NCBI RefSeq assembly: GCF_026162425.1
Contig: NZ_JAOBQJ010000001.1
Span: forward strand, 434,001 to 498,000
DNA: 64,000 bases
From: Flexivirga meconopsidis
GTDB taxonomy: Bacteria > Actinomycetota > Actinomycetes > Actinomycetales > Dermatophilaceae
Reading direction: 5' to 3'
Positions 7,195-14,880 of the stretch are shown piece by piece; positions within the stretch are counted from its first letter, which is position 1, and each line of letters begins with the position of its first letter. The translations under genes were made by a program, and so were the position numbers. The notes under the pieces were generated by a model that saw nothing but the letters and a program-made list of their open reading frames with translations, was not told where the DNA came from and did not search any database.

Positions 7195-8414
7195 GAGGCC
7201 GCCCGTGTCGGCGCGGGACGTGCCGCGCGTTGGGCGAGCACAGCGGCGATGAACGACAGCACACCCAGGCCGGCGAGACCGAGCAGCACCCAGCGTTCCG
7301 GCCACTGCTCGACGAGCATCGACACGATCGTGGGGACGAAGAAGCCGAGGTAGGTGAGTGAGTAGAAGACCGCGTTGGTCATCGCGAGATCGCTTGCCGG
7401 AGTGAGGTGTTCGATGCGCGTGAGGCCACCGACCAGCGTCATGCCGTAGCCACAGCCGAGGACCACGCCCGCGGCGAGCACCAGCAGCACCGATCGGTGG
7501 CTGACGACTACGACCGTGAGCAGAACCCCGGCGACAGAACACGCCATACCGAGCACGCTGACCAGGCCGGGACGCTGGGCCTCGATGCCGCGGGCGGGCT
7601 GCTGCACGACTACGCCGACGCCGAGGGTGAGGCCGGCCATGATGCCGGTGAAGGCGACCGCGAACCCCTCGATCGTCGCCTGCATCAGGCTCGGCAGGAT
7701 CACCAAACCCACTGTGGCGCAAGTGAATACCCAGGGCGCCATCGGCGCGACGAGCGACCAGAAGTGCCCCCTCAAGGCCGTATGACGCGGGCCCCGCTCC
7801 GGCACGGCCCGCGCCACCGACGGCTCCCCGGACGAGACGACATGCTCCTCCTCGGCGGGAGCCGTCTGCGGGGCGCGCCACACCAAGGCGCCCGCGACGA
7901 TCGTGAGCGCGATGTGCACCAGGTAGGGCAGCACCTTGGGCGCTGGCAGCCACTGCGCCAGGAAGCCGGTCACGAGGGGGCCGCCTCCGAAACCGGCGGA
8001 CAACGACATCGCCGCCCGGCGCGCGCCGGTGCCGGTTGGTGCGCCGGCGGACAGTTCCTTCACCCAGGTCGTGCCCGGGGCCATCGCGGCGCCGGTGCAC
8101 ACGCCATACAGGACCCGACCGGCGAAGAGCAGTGGCGGCGAGTCCTCACCGATCGCCAACAGCAGCGACGACAGCGCGGCGGTCACCATGACGGGCCGCA
8201 TGACCGCCCGGTGCCCGAAGCTCCCGGCGAGCCGCGCCGCCACGATCAACGCCGGCACGAGGCCGAGCACGTAGGCGGCGAACATCGCGGTGACGAGCGT
8301 CTCCGAGAGGTTGTCGGTGCGCCGGTAGACGATCAGCAGCGGGGCGAACTCGTTGGCACCCCACCCGACCACGAAGAGCGCGAAGCTCACTCTCATCCAC
8401 GGGGCCAGTCGCAT
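7182..8414 (-). CDS. MFS transporter
   Basis: A 410-residue major facilitator protein with about 12 membrane helices and a central cytoplasmic loop rich in charged residues (around 190-215, EEEHVVSSGEPSVARAVPERG). The first half carries the family-type RLAGSFGHRAVMRP loop between helices 2 and 3. Sequence alone does not give the substrate; proteins of this look are usually drug/proton antiporters or sugar exporters. The last three codons (Leu-Val-Glu) and the TAG stop are made from the right arm of a family A repeat, so the original C-terminus was probably altered by repeat insertion. A strong hairpin separates it from the DoxX gene upstream. Confidence 0.85.
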   Translation of the reverse strand: MRLAPWMRVSFALFVVGWGANEFAPLLIVYRRTDNLSETLVTAMFAAYVLGLVPALIVAARLAGSFGHRAVMRPVMVTAALSSLLLAIGEDSPPLLFAGRVLYGVCTGAAMAPGTTWVKELSAGAPTGTGARRAAMSLSAGFGGGPLVTGFLAQWLPAPKVLPYLVHIALTIVAGALVWRAPQTAPAEEEHVVSSGEPSVARAVPERGPRHTALRGHFWSLVAPMAPWVFTCATVGLVILPSLMQATIEGFAVAFTGIMAGLTLGVGVVVQQPARGIEAQRPGLVSVLGMACSVAGVLLTVVVVSHRSVLLVLAAGVVLGCGYGMTLVGGLTRIEHLTPASDLAMTNAVFYSLTYLGFFVPTIVSMLVEQWPERWVLLGLAGLGVLSFIAAVLAQRAARPAPTRAASLVE

Positions 8415-8436
8415 GCCGCCAGCATGTCAGCAAGAC

Positions 8437-8472
8437 GCTTGCGCCCCGGCCGAAGTGTGCCGGGGCGCAAGC
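8437..8472 (-). terminator. Strong hairpin after the DoxX-like gene
   Basis: 14-bp perfect stem, GCTTGCGCCCCGGC with GCCGGGGCGCAAGC, and loop CGAAGTGT. It lies just beyond the stop of the DoxX-like gene (minus strand) and before the MFS start. There is no clear U-run. The loop shares the 10-mer CCGAAGTGTG with the hairpin at 1659-1691. Confidence 0.65.
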
Positions 8473-8489
8473 GGGGATATGACGGTGGG

Positions 8490-8867
8490 TCAAAAGCTCT
8501 GCGGCCCGAACCGTTCGATCGCCACGAAGACCGCCATCGCGAACAGCACCACGTTGACCGCGACGTTGGGCCATTCCTTGCGCTGGGCGTGGGTGATGGC
8601 GGCGCCCACCATGATCAGAGCGAGCCCGACCGCTGCCACGGGCACCAGCCAGGTGGCGACGTCGAACGCGCCGGGCAGAATCAGACCGAGCGCTCCGGCG
8701 ACCTCGGCGGCACCGATGAAGCGCACCAGCCCGGCCGGCTTGCCGGCAGCCCAGGCGAGCTTCGGGTCGGTCGCCAGCTTCTCCTTCGTCACCGGCAGTT
8801 TCGACGCTCCGGCGGCCAGGAAGACCGCCGCGAGCAGTCCGCTGACGATCCACACTGCGATGTTCAC
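8490..8867 (-). CDS. DoxX-family small membrane protein
   Basis: About 125 residues with four predicted membrane helices. The DoxX-like pattern is clear: helix 1 ending FLAAGASKL, then RFIGAAEVAGALGLILPG. The start GTG 8867 (VNIAVWIVSG) is preferred to the upstream ATG because GGAG lies 8 bases before it and the peptide then begins directly with the first helix. DoxX proteins are often paired with redox or stress regulators; here the divergent neighbour is a MarR-family regulator only 75 bp away, a common pairing. The role is probably in membrane redox homeostasis, but the biochemical function of this subgroup is not settled. Confidence 0.82.
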   Translation of the reverse strand: MNIAVWIVSGLLAAVFLAAGASKLPVTKEKLATDPKLAWAAGKPAGLVRFIGAAEVAGALGLILPGAFDVATWLVPVAAVGLALIMVGAAITHAQRKEWPNVAVNVVLFAMAVFVAIERFGPQSF

Positions 8868-8892
8868 GTAGTTTCTCCGTCCAATCGTATGA

Positions 8893-8925
8893 GTGTTCAA
8901 GTGATGATATATGAATCTTCAAACG
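8893..8925. promoter_or_regulatory. Candidate MarR operator between DoxX and marR
   Basis: The short, unusually AT-rich divergent spacer contains TGAATCTTCA (8912-8921; arms TGAA/TTCA) and a related half-site GTTCAA (8895-8900), overlapping a TATAT-type -10 sequence. This placement and symmetry fit a MarR-family operator that controls both divergent genes. It was assigned by pattern only. Confidence 0.4.
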
Positions 8926-8942
8926 AAACGTATGCTGTTGTT

Positions 8943-9425
8943 ATGCCCGACTCTCTGCCGGACCGGCCGCGTTGGCTCAGCTCGCAGGAGCGGCAGACCT
9001 GGCGCTCCCTCCACCTCGTGCTCGCCACGTTGCCCGGCGCGCTGGGGCGCCAGCTGCAGTCTGACTCCGGTCTGAGCTTCCTGGAGTACTACGTGCTCGT
9101 CGGCCTGGCCGACCGCCCGGGTCGCAGCATGCGCATGGGTGAGCTCGCCAGTTTCGCCAACTCCGAGCAGTCCCGGCTGTCGCACCTGATGCGCCGGCTC
9201 GAGCAGCGGGGTCTGGTACGACGGGAGCCGGACCCGCAGGACGGGCGCGTCACCCTTGCGGTCCTCACCGACGACGGGCAGGAGGCTCTGGTCGAGGCCG
9301 CGCCCGGTCACGTCGAACGGGTCCGCGAGTTGATCTTCGACCGGTTGACTGCCGCCGATCAGGCTGCGTTGCGCAGGGTGATGGGCAAGATTGCCGACGG
9401 CTTGTGCACGGATGCTTCCGAATAG
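8943..9425 (+). CDS. MarR-family transcriptional regulator
   Basis: A 160-residue winged-helix regulator starting at ATG 8943 (MPDSLPDRPRWL); longer in-frame starts run back through the DoxX and MFS genes and are rejected. The MarR core is visible: GLSFLEYYVLVGLADRPGRSMRMGELA, the recognition helix region QSRLSHLMRRLEQRGLV and the wing DPQDGRVTLAVLTDDGQ. It probably represses the divergent DoxX-like gene and itself through the AT-rich intergenic palindrome, and releases DNA on binding a phenolic ligand or on thiol oxidation. The ligand is unknown. Confidence 0.88.
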   Translation: MPDSLPDRPRWLSSQERQTWRSLHLVLATLPGALGRQLQSDSGLSFLEYYVLVGLADRPGRSMRMGELASFANSEQSRLSHLMRRLEQRGLVRREPDPQDGRVTLAVLTDDGQEALVEAAPGHVERVRELIFDRLTAADQAALRRVMGKIADGLCTDASE

Positions 9426-9460
9426 GTCCGTTCCATCATTCGAAAGGGTGAATTTGCTGC

Positions 9461-9474
9461 GATCCCAAGGGATC
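9461..9474. promoter_or_regulatory. Perfect palindrome upstream of the DJ-1/PfpI gene
   Basis: GATCCCAAGGGATC lies about 95 bp before the start of the DJ-1/PfpI gene, in the 143-bp spacer after marR. A TTATAC-like -10 follows nearby (GCGTTATACGTG). It could be an operator or a short stem. The rest of the spacer shows no ORF. Confidence 0.3.
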
Positions 9475-9568
9475 TGACTCGACGCGGGCCGCCTTTACGC
9501 GTTATACGTGGACTGACGAGGCCGCGTGTGCGGCGCCCGCCCCGATTGCGAGAAGGCAGGGATTCATC

Positions 9569-10102
9569 ATGGCCGACAGCAAGAAGATCGCATTTCTGAC
9601 CGCAGGCGAAGGCATCGAGCGCGTCGAGCTCACCGAGCCGTGGAAGGCGGTGCAGGACGCCGGCTTCGAGCCGGTGCTGCTCAGCCCCGAATCCGGTGAG
9701 GTGCAAACTTTCGACCACCTCGACAAATCCACCACCCAACAGGTCGACCAGCAGGTCAAGGACGCTTCCGTCGACGACTTCGCAGCGCTCGTCCTGCCTG
9801 GTGGCGTCGCCAACCCCGACGCATTGCGCACCGACAAGGACGCGGTCTCCTTCGTCAAGACGTTCGTCGACTCCGGCAAGCCCGTGGCGGCCATCTGCCA
9901 CGCGCCCTGGACGCTGATCGAAGCCGACGTGTTGCGCGGCAAGCGGCTCACCTCCTGGCCGAGCCTGCAGACCGACATCCGCAACGCGGGCGGCGACTGG
10001 GTCGACGAGCAGGTCGTCGTCGACGGCAACCTGATCACCAGCCGCAACCCGGATGACCTTCCAGCCTTCGACGAGGCCGTGGTCAAGGCGGTCAAGGGTT
10101 AG
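9569..10102 (+). CDS. DJ-1/PfpI family protein (type 1 glutamine amidotransferase-like)
   Basis: A 177-residue single-domain DJ-1/PfpI protein. The nucleophile elbow is C110-H111 in PVAAICHAPW and a conserved acidic residue lies in AGEGIERVELTEP, matching the Cys-His-Glu arrangement of the YraA/PfpI subgroup. Members are protease-like, glyoxalase-like or protein/DNA deglycase-like stress proteins, often under general stress control. A well-placed AGAAGG-type ribosome site precedes the ATG. It is followed by NAD synthetase 40 bp downstream, probably a separate function. Confidence 0.88.
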   Translation: MADSKKIAFLTAGEGIERVELTEPWKAVQDAGFEPVLLSPESGEVQTFDHLDKSTTQQVDQQVKDASVDDFAALVLPGGVANPDALRTDKDAVSFVKTFVDSGKPVAAICHAPWTLIEADVLRGKRLTSWPSLQTDIRNAGGDWVDEQVVVDGNLITSRNPDDLPAFDEAVVKAVKG

Positions 10103-10142
10103 ACCCTCACCGGGCGGAGCGCCGTGCTGACAGTATGGCGGC

Positions 10143-12179
10143 ATGAACTTCCACTCGGCCTACGACCAGGGGTTCGCACGCATCGCGGCGTGCACGATCC
10201 CGACGGCGATCGCCGACCCGGCGAGCAATGCAGCCACGATCGTCAGCCAGGTCCGGGAGTGCCACCAGGATGCGGTTGCGCTCGCGGTCTTCCCCGAGAT
10301 GAGTCTGACCGGCTACGCGATCGACGATCTGGTGTTGCAGGACCCGGTGCTGGACGCGGTGGAAGCCGGGATCGCCGAGATTGCCCGGGCCACAACGGAT
10401 CTGCTGCCGTTGGTGATCGTCGGTGCCCCGCTGCGCAAGGGTCTGCGGCTCTACAACTGTGCCGTTGCGATCCACGGTGGCGAGGTCATCGGCGTCGCAC
10501 CGAAGAGCTACCTGCCCAACTACCGGGAGTTCTACGACAAGCGCTACTTCGCTCCGGGCGACGACCAGCATGGTGAGTCGATCACCTTGGGTGGCAACGA
10601 GATTCCGTTCGGTCCGGACCTGATCTTCCAGGCCGATGACCTGCCCGATCTGACCGTGCACGCCGAGATCTGCGAGGACATGTGGGTGCCGATCCCACCA
10701 TCGTCACTGGCTGCGCTGGCCGGTGCGGCCGTGCTGGTGAATATCTCCGGCAGCCCCATCACCGTCGGCCGCGCCGCCGACCGCCACCTGCTGGCGCAGG
10801 CACAGAGTGCGAGATGCCTTGCGGCATACGTTTATTCGGCGGCGGGTCAGGGCGAGTCGACCACCGACCTGTCCTGGGACGGTATGACGATGGTCTACGA
10901 GTGCGGCGGTCTGCTCGGCCAGACCGAGCGCTTCCCCGACACCGCGCAGCGCACGACGGTCGACGTCGACCTCGACCGGATCCGCCAGGAGCGCCTGCGG
11001 GACGGGTCGATCGCGGACAACGAGCGCACGTTTGCCAGCGAAACCCATTTCCGCACAGTCAGTTTCACGCTGGACCCGCCGCGCACCGACATCGGGCTGA
11101 TGCGCAAGGTCGACCGCTTCCCGTTCGTCCCGGACGATCCCGAGCACCTGGCCCAGGACTGCTACGAGGCCTACAACATCCAAGTGTCCGCACTGAAGCA
11201 GCGGCTGCGGGCGATCGGCCAGCCCAAGATCGTGCTCGGGCTCTCCGGCGGCCTCGACTCGACCCACGCCCTGCTGGTGGCAGCCCGTGCGATGGACGAG
11301 CTGGACCGGCCACGCACCGACATCCTGGCCTACACGATGCCGGGTTTCGCCACCGGCGATGCGAGCAAGTCGGCGGCCACCAAACTGGCCGCCGACATGG
11401 GAGTCACGTTCCACGAGTTGGACATTCGGCCTGCCGCGACCCAGATGCTGAAGGACATGGGGCACCCCGCGGGTGATGGGGAGCCGGTCTACGACGTGAC
11501 CTTCGAAAACGTCCAGGCCGGCCTGCGCTACGACTACCTCTTCCGGATCGCGAACAAGGACGGCGGCATCGTGCTCGGCACCGGTGACCTGTCCGAGATC
11601 GCACTCGGCTGGAACACCTATGGCGTCGGTGACCAGATGTCGCACTACGGCGTCAACTCCGGCATCCCGAAGACGATGATCCAGCACCTGATCCGGTGGG
11701 TGATCGCCTCGAAGCTCTTCCCGGCCGAGGCGTCCTCGACACTCCAGACCATCCTCGACGCCGAGATCAGCCCCGAGCTGGTGCCGGCCGGCGAGGACGA
11801 GAAGCCGCAGTCGACCGAGGCCAGCATCGGGCCCTACGCCCTCCAGGACTTCAACCTCTTCCACACGCTGCGCTACGGAATGCGACCCAGCAAGATCGCC
11901 TTCCTGGCGGAGCACGCGTGGAGTGACGCGGGCGCGGGCGAGTGGCCGCCGGGCTATCCCGACGATGAACACGTCGCCTACGACCTGGCCGAAATCCGTT
12001 CGTGGCTCGAAGTATTCATCAAACGGTTCTTCGGTTTCAGTCAGTTCAAGCGGTCGGCGATGCCGAACGGTCCGAAGGTGGTTGCCGGTGGATCGTTGTC
12101 CCCGCGCGGTGACTGGCGGGCGCCGGGTGACGGCAACGCTAAGGCGTGGCTTGCGGAGCTGGAGAAGGTGCCGCAATGA
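10143..12179 (+). CDS. nadE: Glutamine-dependent NAD+ synthetase
   Basis: A 678-residue two-domain enzyme. The N-terminal nitrilase-type glutaminase domain (~1-330) has the Glu-Lys-Cys triad in VFPEMSLTGYAIDDL, APKSYLPNY and HAEICEDMW. The C-terminal ATP-pyrophosphatase domain carries the P-loop LSGGLDSTHALL near residue 365, then GTGDLSEIALGW. It converts deamido-NAD plus glutamine and ATP to NAD+ in the cytosol, the last step of NAD synthesis, with ammonia passed between domains. Length matches the large actinobacterial form (for example the mycobacterial enzyme, ~680). The gene stands alone and is followed by a 372-bp spacer. Confidence 0.96.
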   Translation: MNFHSAYDQGFARIAACTIPTAIADPASNAATIVSQVRECHQDAVALAVFPEMSLTGYAIDDLVLQDPVLDAVEAGIAEIARATTDLLPLVIVGAPLRKGLRLYNCAVAIHGGEVIGVAPKSYLPNYREFYDKRYFAPGDDQHGESITLGGNEIPFGPDLIFQADDLPDLTVHAEICEDMWVPIPPSSLAALAGAAVLVNISGSPITVGRAADRHLLAQAQSARCLAAYVYSAAGQGESTTDLSWDGMTMVYECGGLLGQTERFPDTAQRTTVDVDLDRIRQERLRDGSIADNERTFASETHFRTVSFTLDPPRTDIGLMRKVDRFPFVPDDPEHLAQDCYEAYNIQVSALKQRLRAIGQPKIVLGLSGGLDSTHALLVAARAMDELDRPRTDILAYTMPGFATGDASKSAATKLAADMGVTFHELDIRPAATQMLKDMGHPAGDGEPVYDVTFENVQAGLRYDYLFRIANKDGGIVLGTGDLSEIALGWNTYGVGDQMSHYGVNSGIPKTMIQHLIRWVIASKLFPAEASSTLQTILDAEISPELVPAGEDEKPQSTEASIGPYALQDFNLFHTLRYGMRPSKIAFLAEHAWSDAGAGEWPPGYPDDEHVAYDLAEIRSWLEVFIKRFFGFSQFKRSAMPNGPKVVAGGSLSPRGDWRAPGDGNAKAWLAELEKVPQ

Positions 12180-12551
12180 GTGTGCTGCGCTCTCGTCGGC
12201 GGGGGTAGCGCGGGTCGCGTCGCACCGCGGGCTGTCGGTGTTCGGCGTCGGCATGGGTCGGAAGTCCGGAGCGGAGCCGGCAATGTGTCCCTGGGCGCCG
12301 TGTCTCTGGGCGCCGAGTTTCAAATCTCTCGGTCGTGCGGGGTGGGGTGGAGGACTTGGGCCGACACGCTCGGGTGGAGCAATGCGGGCCGCCTCGACGC
12401 ATGATCCGCCCGGTGGGGTTGTTGCTGAGCGCACGCGGGAACTGGCCGATCCAGGCGTAGAAATACGTTCGAATCCCTGCCGGTTGTCGGTGGTCGACGT
12501 TATGATGATCACCACGACGAAAACCACTGCGGCGGAAGGAGATTCGAGCAT
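12180..12551. other. Intergenic spacer without a convincing gene
   Basis: This 372-bp stretch separates nadE from the DUF222 gene. It holds a short direct duplication (GTGTCCCTGGGCGCC / GTGTCTCTGGGCGCC, about 12286-12317). A GTTCGAAT sequence at 12466-12473 could be one half of a LexA-type box or a tRNA T-loop look-alike. A TTATGATGAT stretch about 45 bp before the DUF222 start may be its -10. No ORF with credible coding signals is seen; reading frames that cross it are shadows. Confidence 0.5.
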
Positions 12552-13961
12552 ATGTCTCTCGATCGTGCCCTGCCGCTGCCGGATTGTCCGGACGTGCCTG
12601 AGGATGGTGTTCGGGTGCCGGTTGAGCCGGGTCGTGGACCGGTCGTGCTGGAGCGGGTGCGGGAGCTTGCGGCGTTGCTGGACGAGGTGCCGGACGTCGT
12701 CCATCAGCTCGGCGACGCGCAACTGGAGTCGTTGACGCAAGTGTTGTTGCGGCTGCACGGGCGGTCGGCTCAGGTTGCCGCGGTGGTCACCGCGGATGCG
12801 GTCGACCGGGGCACGGTCGCGGGCTCGACGGCGGCGAACACCACCCAATGGGTATGCCGGCACGCCACGGCTGCTGGGGTGCCGGTCGAACCGGTGGAGG
12901 CGAAGACGATCGCGGTGGTGGCGGAGGCGTGCCGGGAACCGAAGAACGCGGTGATCGCGGCAGCAGTCGCACGAGGGTTGTGCACGGTGTCGACGGCGCG
13001 GGGCGCGTTGACCCATGCGGACAAGGTCGCGCCCGTGGTGCCGTTCGCGGACCGGGGTGAAGTGCTGTCGTGGTTCCTGCAACTCGACCCGTTGCTCGGG
13101 GTCAAGGGTGTGCAGGCGTTGACCCGGAAGATCCTGGCGACCTACGCATCGGAGGCGTTGTCGGCGCAGGACGCGAAACTCGAAGCCGTCGAAACGCTGA
13201 CCTGGGGTACGACCGCGACCGGGATGACGCGGTTGGTGGCGGAGTTGGCGCCGGCGAATGCGGCGGTGCTGAAGGCCGCGATCGCTGCTGGGTGCGCGCC
13301 TCGACCCGCCAGTCCGGGCGGGACCGACGGGTCCACTCCCGCCGAACCCGGCGACACGACCAGTGCGGGCGAGCCCGGCGGGAGCGACACCAGCAAGACC
13401 GTGCGGGATGACCGCACCCCGGGCAAACGCCGTGCGGATGCGTTGATCGAGTTGGTGGCCGCGGGCGCGAAAGTCGCTGCCGGTGAGTCGGCGCCGGTCG
13501 GGTCCGCGGCGACAATCCTGCTGACGATGAACCTGAAGTCGTTGACCGAGGGGCTCGGTGGGGCGACCACCCCCACCGGTGAGGTGCTCGATGCGGGAGC
13601 GGTCCGGCGGGCCGCGTGTGATGCGGAGCTGATCCCCGCAGTGTTGGGTGGGCCGAGTCAACCGTTGGACGTGGGTAGGCGAGAACGCTTAGTGACCAAG
13701 GGGTTACGAGCGGCCGTGCTCATACGCGATGGTGGGTGCACCTTCCCCGGGTGCGACCGACCACCTGGTTTCTGCGAGGTTCACCACGTGACGCCGTGGT
13801 GGGCCGGCGGCACCACCAGCCTGACCAACTCCGCCATGTTGTGCTGCCGACACCACCAAGAAGTCCACCGCCACGGCTACACCGCGGCTGTCACCAACAC
13901 TGGCGTGACCTGGGACCTCACCGAAGGCCGCATGCCCGGGCATGCCCACGCGGCCGCGTAA
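12552..13961 (+). CDS. DUF222 / HNH endonuclease signature protein (13E12-repeat type), copy 1
   Basis: A 469-residue protein of the actinobacterial 13E12-like family: an N-terminal helical DUF222 domain (~30-350) and a C-terminal HNH nuclease motif. In the HNH part, paired cysteines CTFPGC near residue 396 are followed by VHHVTPWWAGG, the N in TSLTNSAMLC and CRHHQEVH, which supply the zinc-binding and catalytic His/Asn pattern. The middle contains a low-complexity Gly/Thr/Pro/Ser-rich linker (~250-290). These proteins are common multicopy elements whose role is unknown; homing or DNA-repair links have been proposed. A second, diverged copy lies at 52325-54046. The start ATG has GAAGGAG upstream. 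Confidence 0.9.
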   Translation: MSLDRALPLPDCPDVPEDGVRVPVEPGRGPVVLERVRELAALLDEVPDVVHQLGDAQLESLTQVLLRLHGRSAQVAAVVTADAVDRGTVAGSTAANTTQWVCRHATAAGVPVEPVEAKTIAVVAEACREPKNAVIAAAVARGLCTVSTARGALTHADKVAPVVPFADRGEVLSWFLQLDPLLGVKGVQALTRKILATYASEALSAQDAKLEAVETLTWGTTATGMTRLVAELAPANAAVLKAAIAAGCAPRPASPGGTDGSTPAEPGDTTSAGEPGGSDTSKTVRDDRTPGKRRADALIELVAAGAKVAAGESAPVGSAATILLTMNLKSLTEGLGGATTPTGEVLDAGAVRRAACDAELIPAVLGGPSQPLDVGRRERLVTKGLRAAVLIRDGGCTFPGCDRPPGFCEVHHVTPWWAGGTTSLTNSAMLCCRHHQEVHRHGYTAAVTNTGVTWDLTEGRMPGHAHAAA

Positions 13962-14025
13962 CCCGGCACCGGCAGCCGCTGGATCTGCGGGTAAGCCGGC
14001 ACCTACGACTGACCCGTGGCGGCGT

Positions 14026-14076
14026 CTGCGACCGGCCGGAACCTGCGACCGACCGGAACCTGCGACCGGCCGGTGG
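14026..14076. repeat. Three tandem 17-bp repeats
   Basis: CTGCGACCGGCCGGAAC is followed by CTGCGACCGACCGGAAC and CTGCGACCGGCCGGTGG, directly adjacent. They lie in the 164-bp spacer between the DUF222 gene and the end of the Cys-rich peptide gene. The unit is GC-palindromic in its core (CCGGCCGG). No ORF reads convincingly through it. Confidence 0.8.
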
Positions 14077-14125
14077 CCCACCCGGCGCGCACGCCACCGC
14101 TTTGCCGGCCAACAGTGACGGTGCC

Positions 14126-14404
14126 TCAGCTCGAGCCGCAGCCGCCTCCGCCGCAGCTGCTGCCCCCACCGCAGCCGCTGGACCCGCCGCAACTGCTTGA
14201 GCTGCAACTGTGATGAGAGCCGCCGCCGTGGTGCGAGCCGCCGTCGGACGACCCACCGTCGTAGCCGTAGACGCCCGCGCCAGCGCCGCCGCCGGTGCCC
14301 GACCGCTTCACCCGCTTGCGTCGGCCGGCGTCGGCTCCGCTGTTGCGGATCAGGTAGCCGCCGCCGATGACGACGGCGACGATGACGATGATCGCAATGA
14401 TCAT
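14126..14404 (-). CDS. Membrane-anchored Cys/His/Gly/Ser-rich peptide, candidate MNIO substrate
   Basis: A 92-residue protein. Residues 1-20 (MIIAIIVIVAVVIGGGYLIR) form one membrane helix with almost no cytoplasmic part before it. A basic stretch (RRKRVKR, 28-34) follows. The rest is low complexity: Gly/Ser with His pairs at 58-59 and 64-65 and five cysteines at 67, 72, 78, 84 and 89. It starts at ATG 14404, overlapping the upstream gene by ATGA, with GGGAGGGGAG as ribosome site. Being last in a three-gene unit headed by a DUF692 enzyme, it is the natural candidate substrate for Cys modification. It resembles the Cys/Gly-rich tails of TIGR04222-type membrane proteins but is far shorter. Metal binding is an inference. 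Confidence 0.75.
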   Translation of the reverse strand: MIIAIIVIVAVVIGGGYLIRNSGADAGRRKRVKRSGTGGGAGAGVYGYDGGSSDGGSHHGGGSHHSCSSSSCGGSSGCGGGSSCGGGGCGSS

Positions 14405-14880
14405 GAGCGTTCTCCCCTCCCGAGTCGCGAGCCGGGCGCTCGCGTGAGTTTCACGTGCCAGACGCTCTTCCCAACGCCGATGTGCAACGACCAGAAGCCG
14501 TTTCGGATCGCAACGCAACTGCGCCGCTCACCGGCGTAGACCTCCGCGAGCCGCAACCATGCGCCGATCTCGGGCGTGACCGGTCGGGCAACCAGCCACC
14601 GCCGAAACGCCACGACGTCATCGTGCGCGCAGCCGTGTTCGACGCATTGCCAGGCATATTCGGTGAACAAGCCGCGCCAGCCGGGCAGCAGCGCCACCTC
14701 CGGGCAGGCGTATGACGCAGCCGACGCCCGCTTGCGCACCAGGATCCGCGACGTGAGCTCCGCCGCAACAGGATCGAAACCCGCAGGTGGCCGTCCCGCC
14801 AACAAGTCCGCGACCACCGAGGCCTGCCGGGCCGCGAGTTGCCCTCGGGCGACGTCGAGTTCGTGCGCGATCATCGTCAT
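14401..14880 (-). CDS. Putative partner protein of the DUF692 enzyme
   Basis: A 159-residue protein that starts at ATG 14880, overlapping the stop of the DUF692 gene by ATGA; the much longer upstream in-frame start is rejected because it would run deep into that gene. The N-terminal third is helical and charged (RGQLAARQASVVADLLAG then PAGFDPVAAEL), and the middle has ALLPGWRGLFTEYAWQC and C/H residues (CVEHGCAHDD). From memory it resembles the short SCO6045-like proteins beside actinobacterial DUF692 genes and the N-terminal part of DUF2063 partners. Such partners usually bind the peptide substrate and present it to the MNIO enzyme. No catalytic motif is recognised. Confidence 0.7.
   Translation of the reverse strand: MTMIAHELDVARGQLAARQASVVADLLAGRPPAGFDPVAAELTSRILVRKRASAASYACPEVALLPGWRGLFTEYAWQCVEHGCAHDDVVAFRRWLVARPVTPEIGAWLRLAEVYAGERRSCVAIRNGFWSLHIGVGKSVWHVKLTRAPGSRLGRGERS

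Noticed and set aside
7407-8942. Long plus-strand extension upstream of MarR
   Set aside because: It is antisense to the MFS and DoxX genes and gives low-complexity Arg/His/Gln sequence; MarR begins naturally at ATG 8943.
12461-12485. GTTCGAATCCC, resembling a tRNA T-loop
   Set aside because: The flanking bases do not form a T-stem and no acceptor, D or anticodon arm can be drawn around it.
10704-13661. 985-residue open frame on the minus strand
   Set aside because: It runs antisense through nadE and the DUF222 gene, both of which have clear protein motifs; the translation is Arg/His-rich with no domain, a typical GC-rich shadow.
14026-14076. 17-bp tandem repeats considered as a CRISPR or iteron set
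   Set aside because: Only three abutting copies, no spacers and no replication gene nearby.
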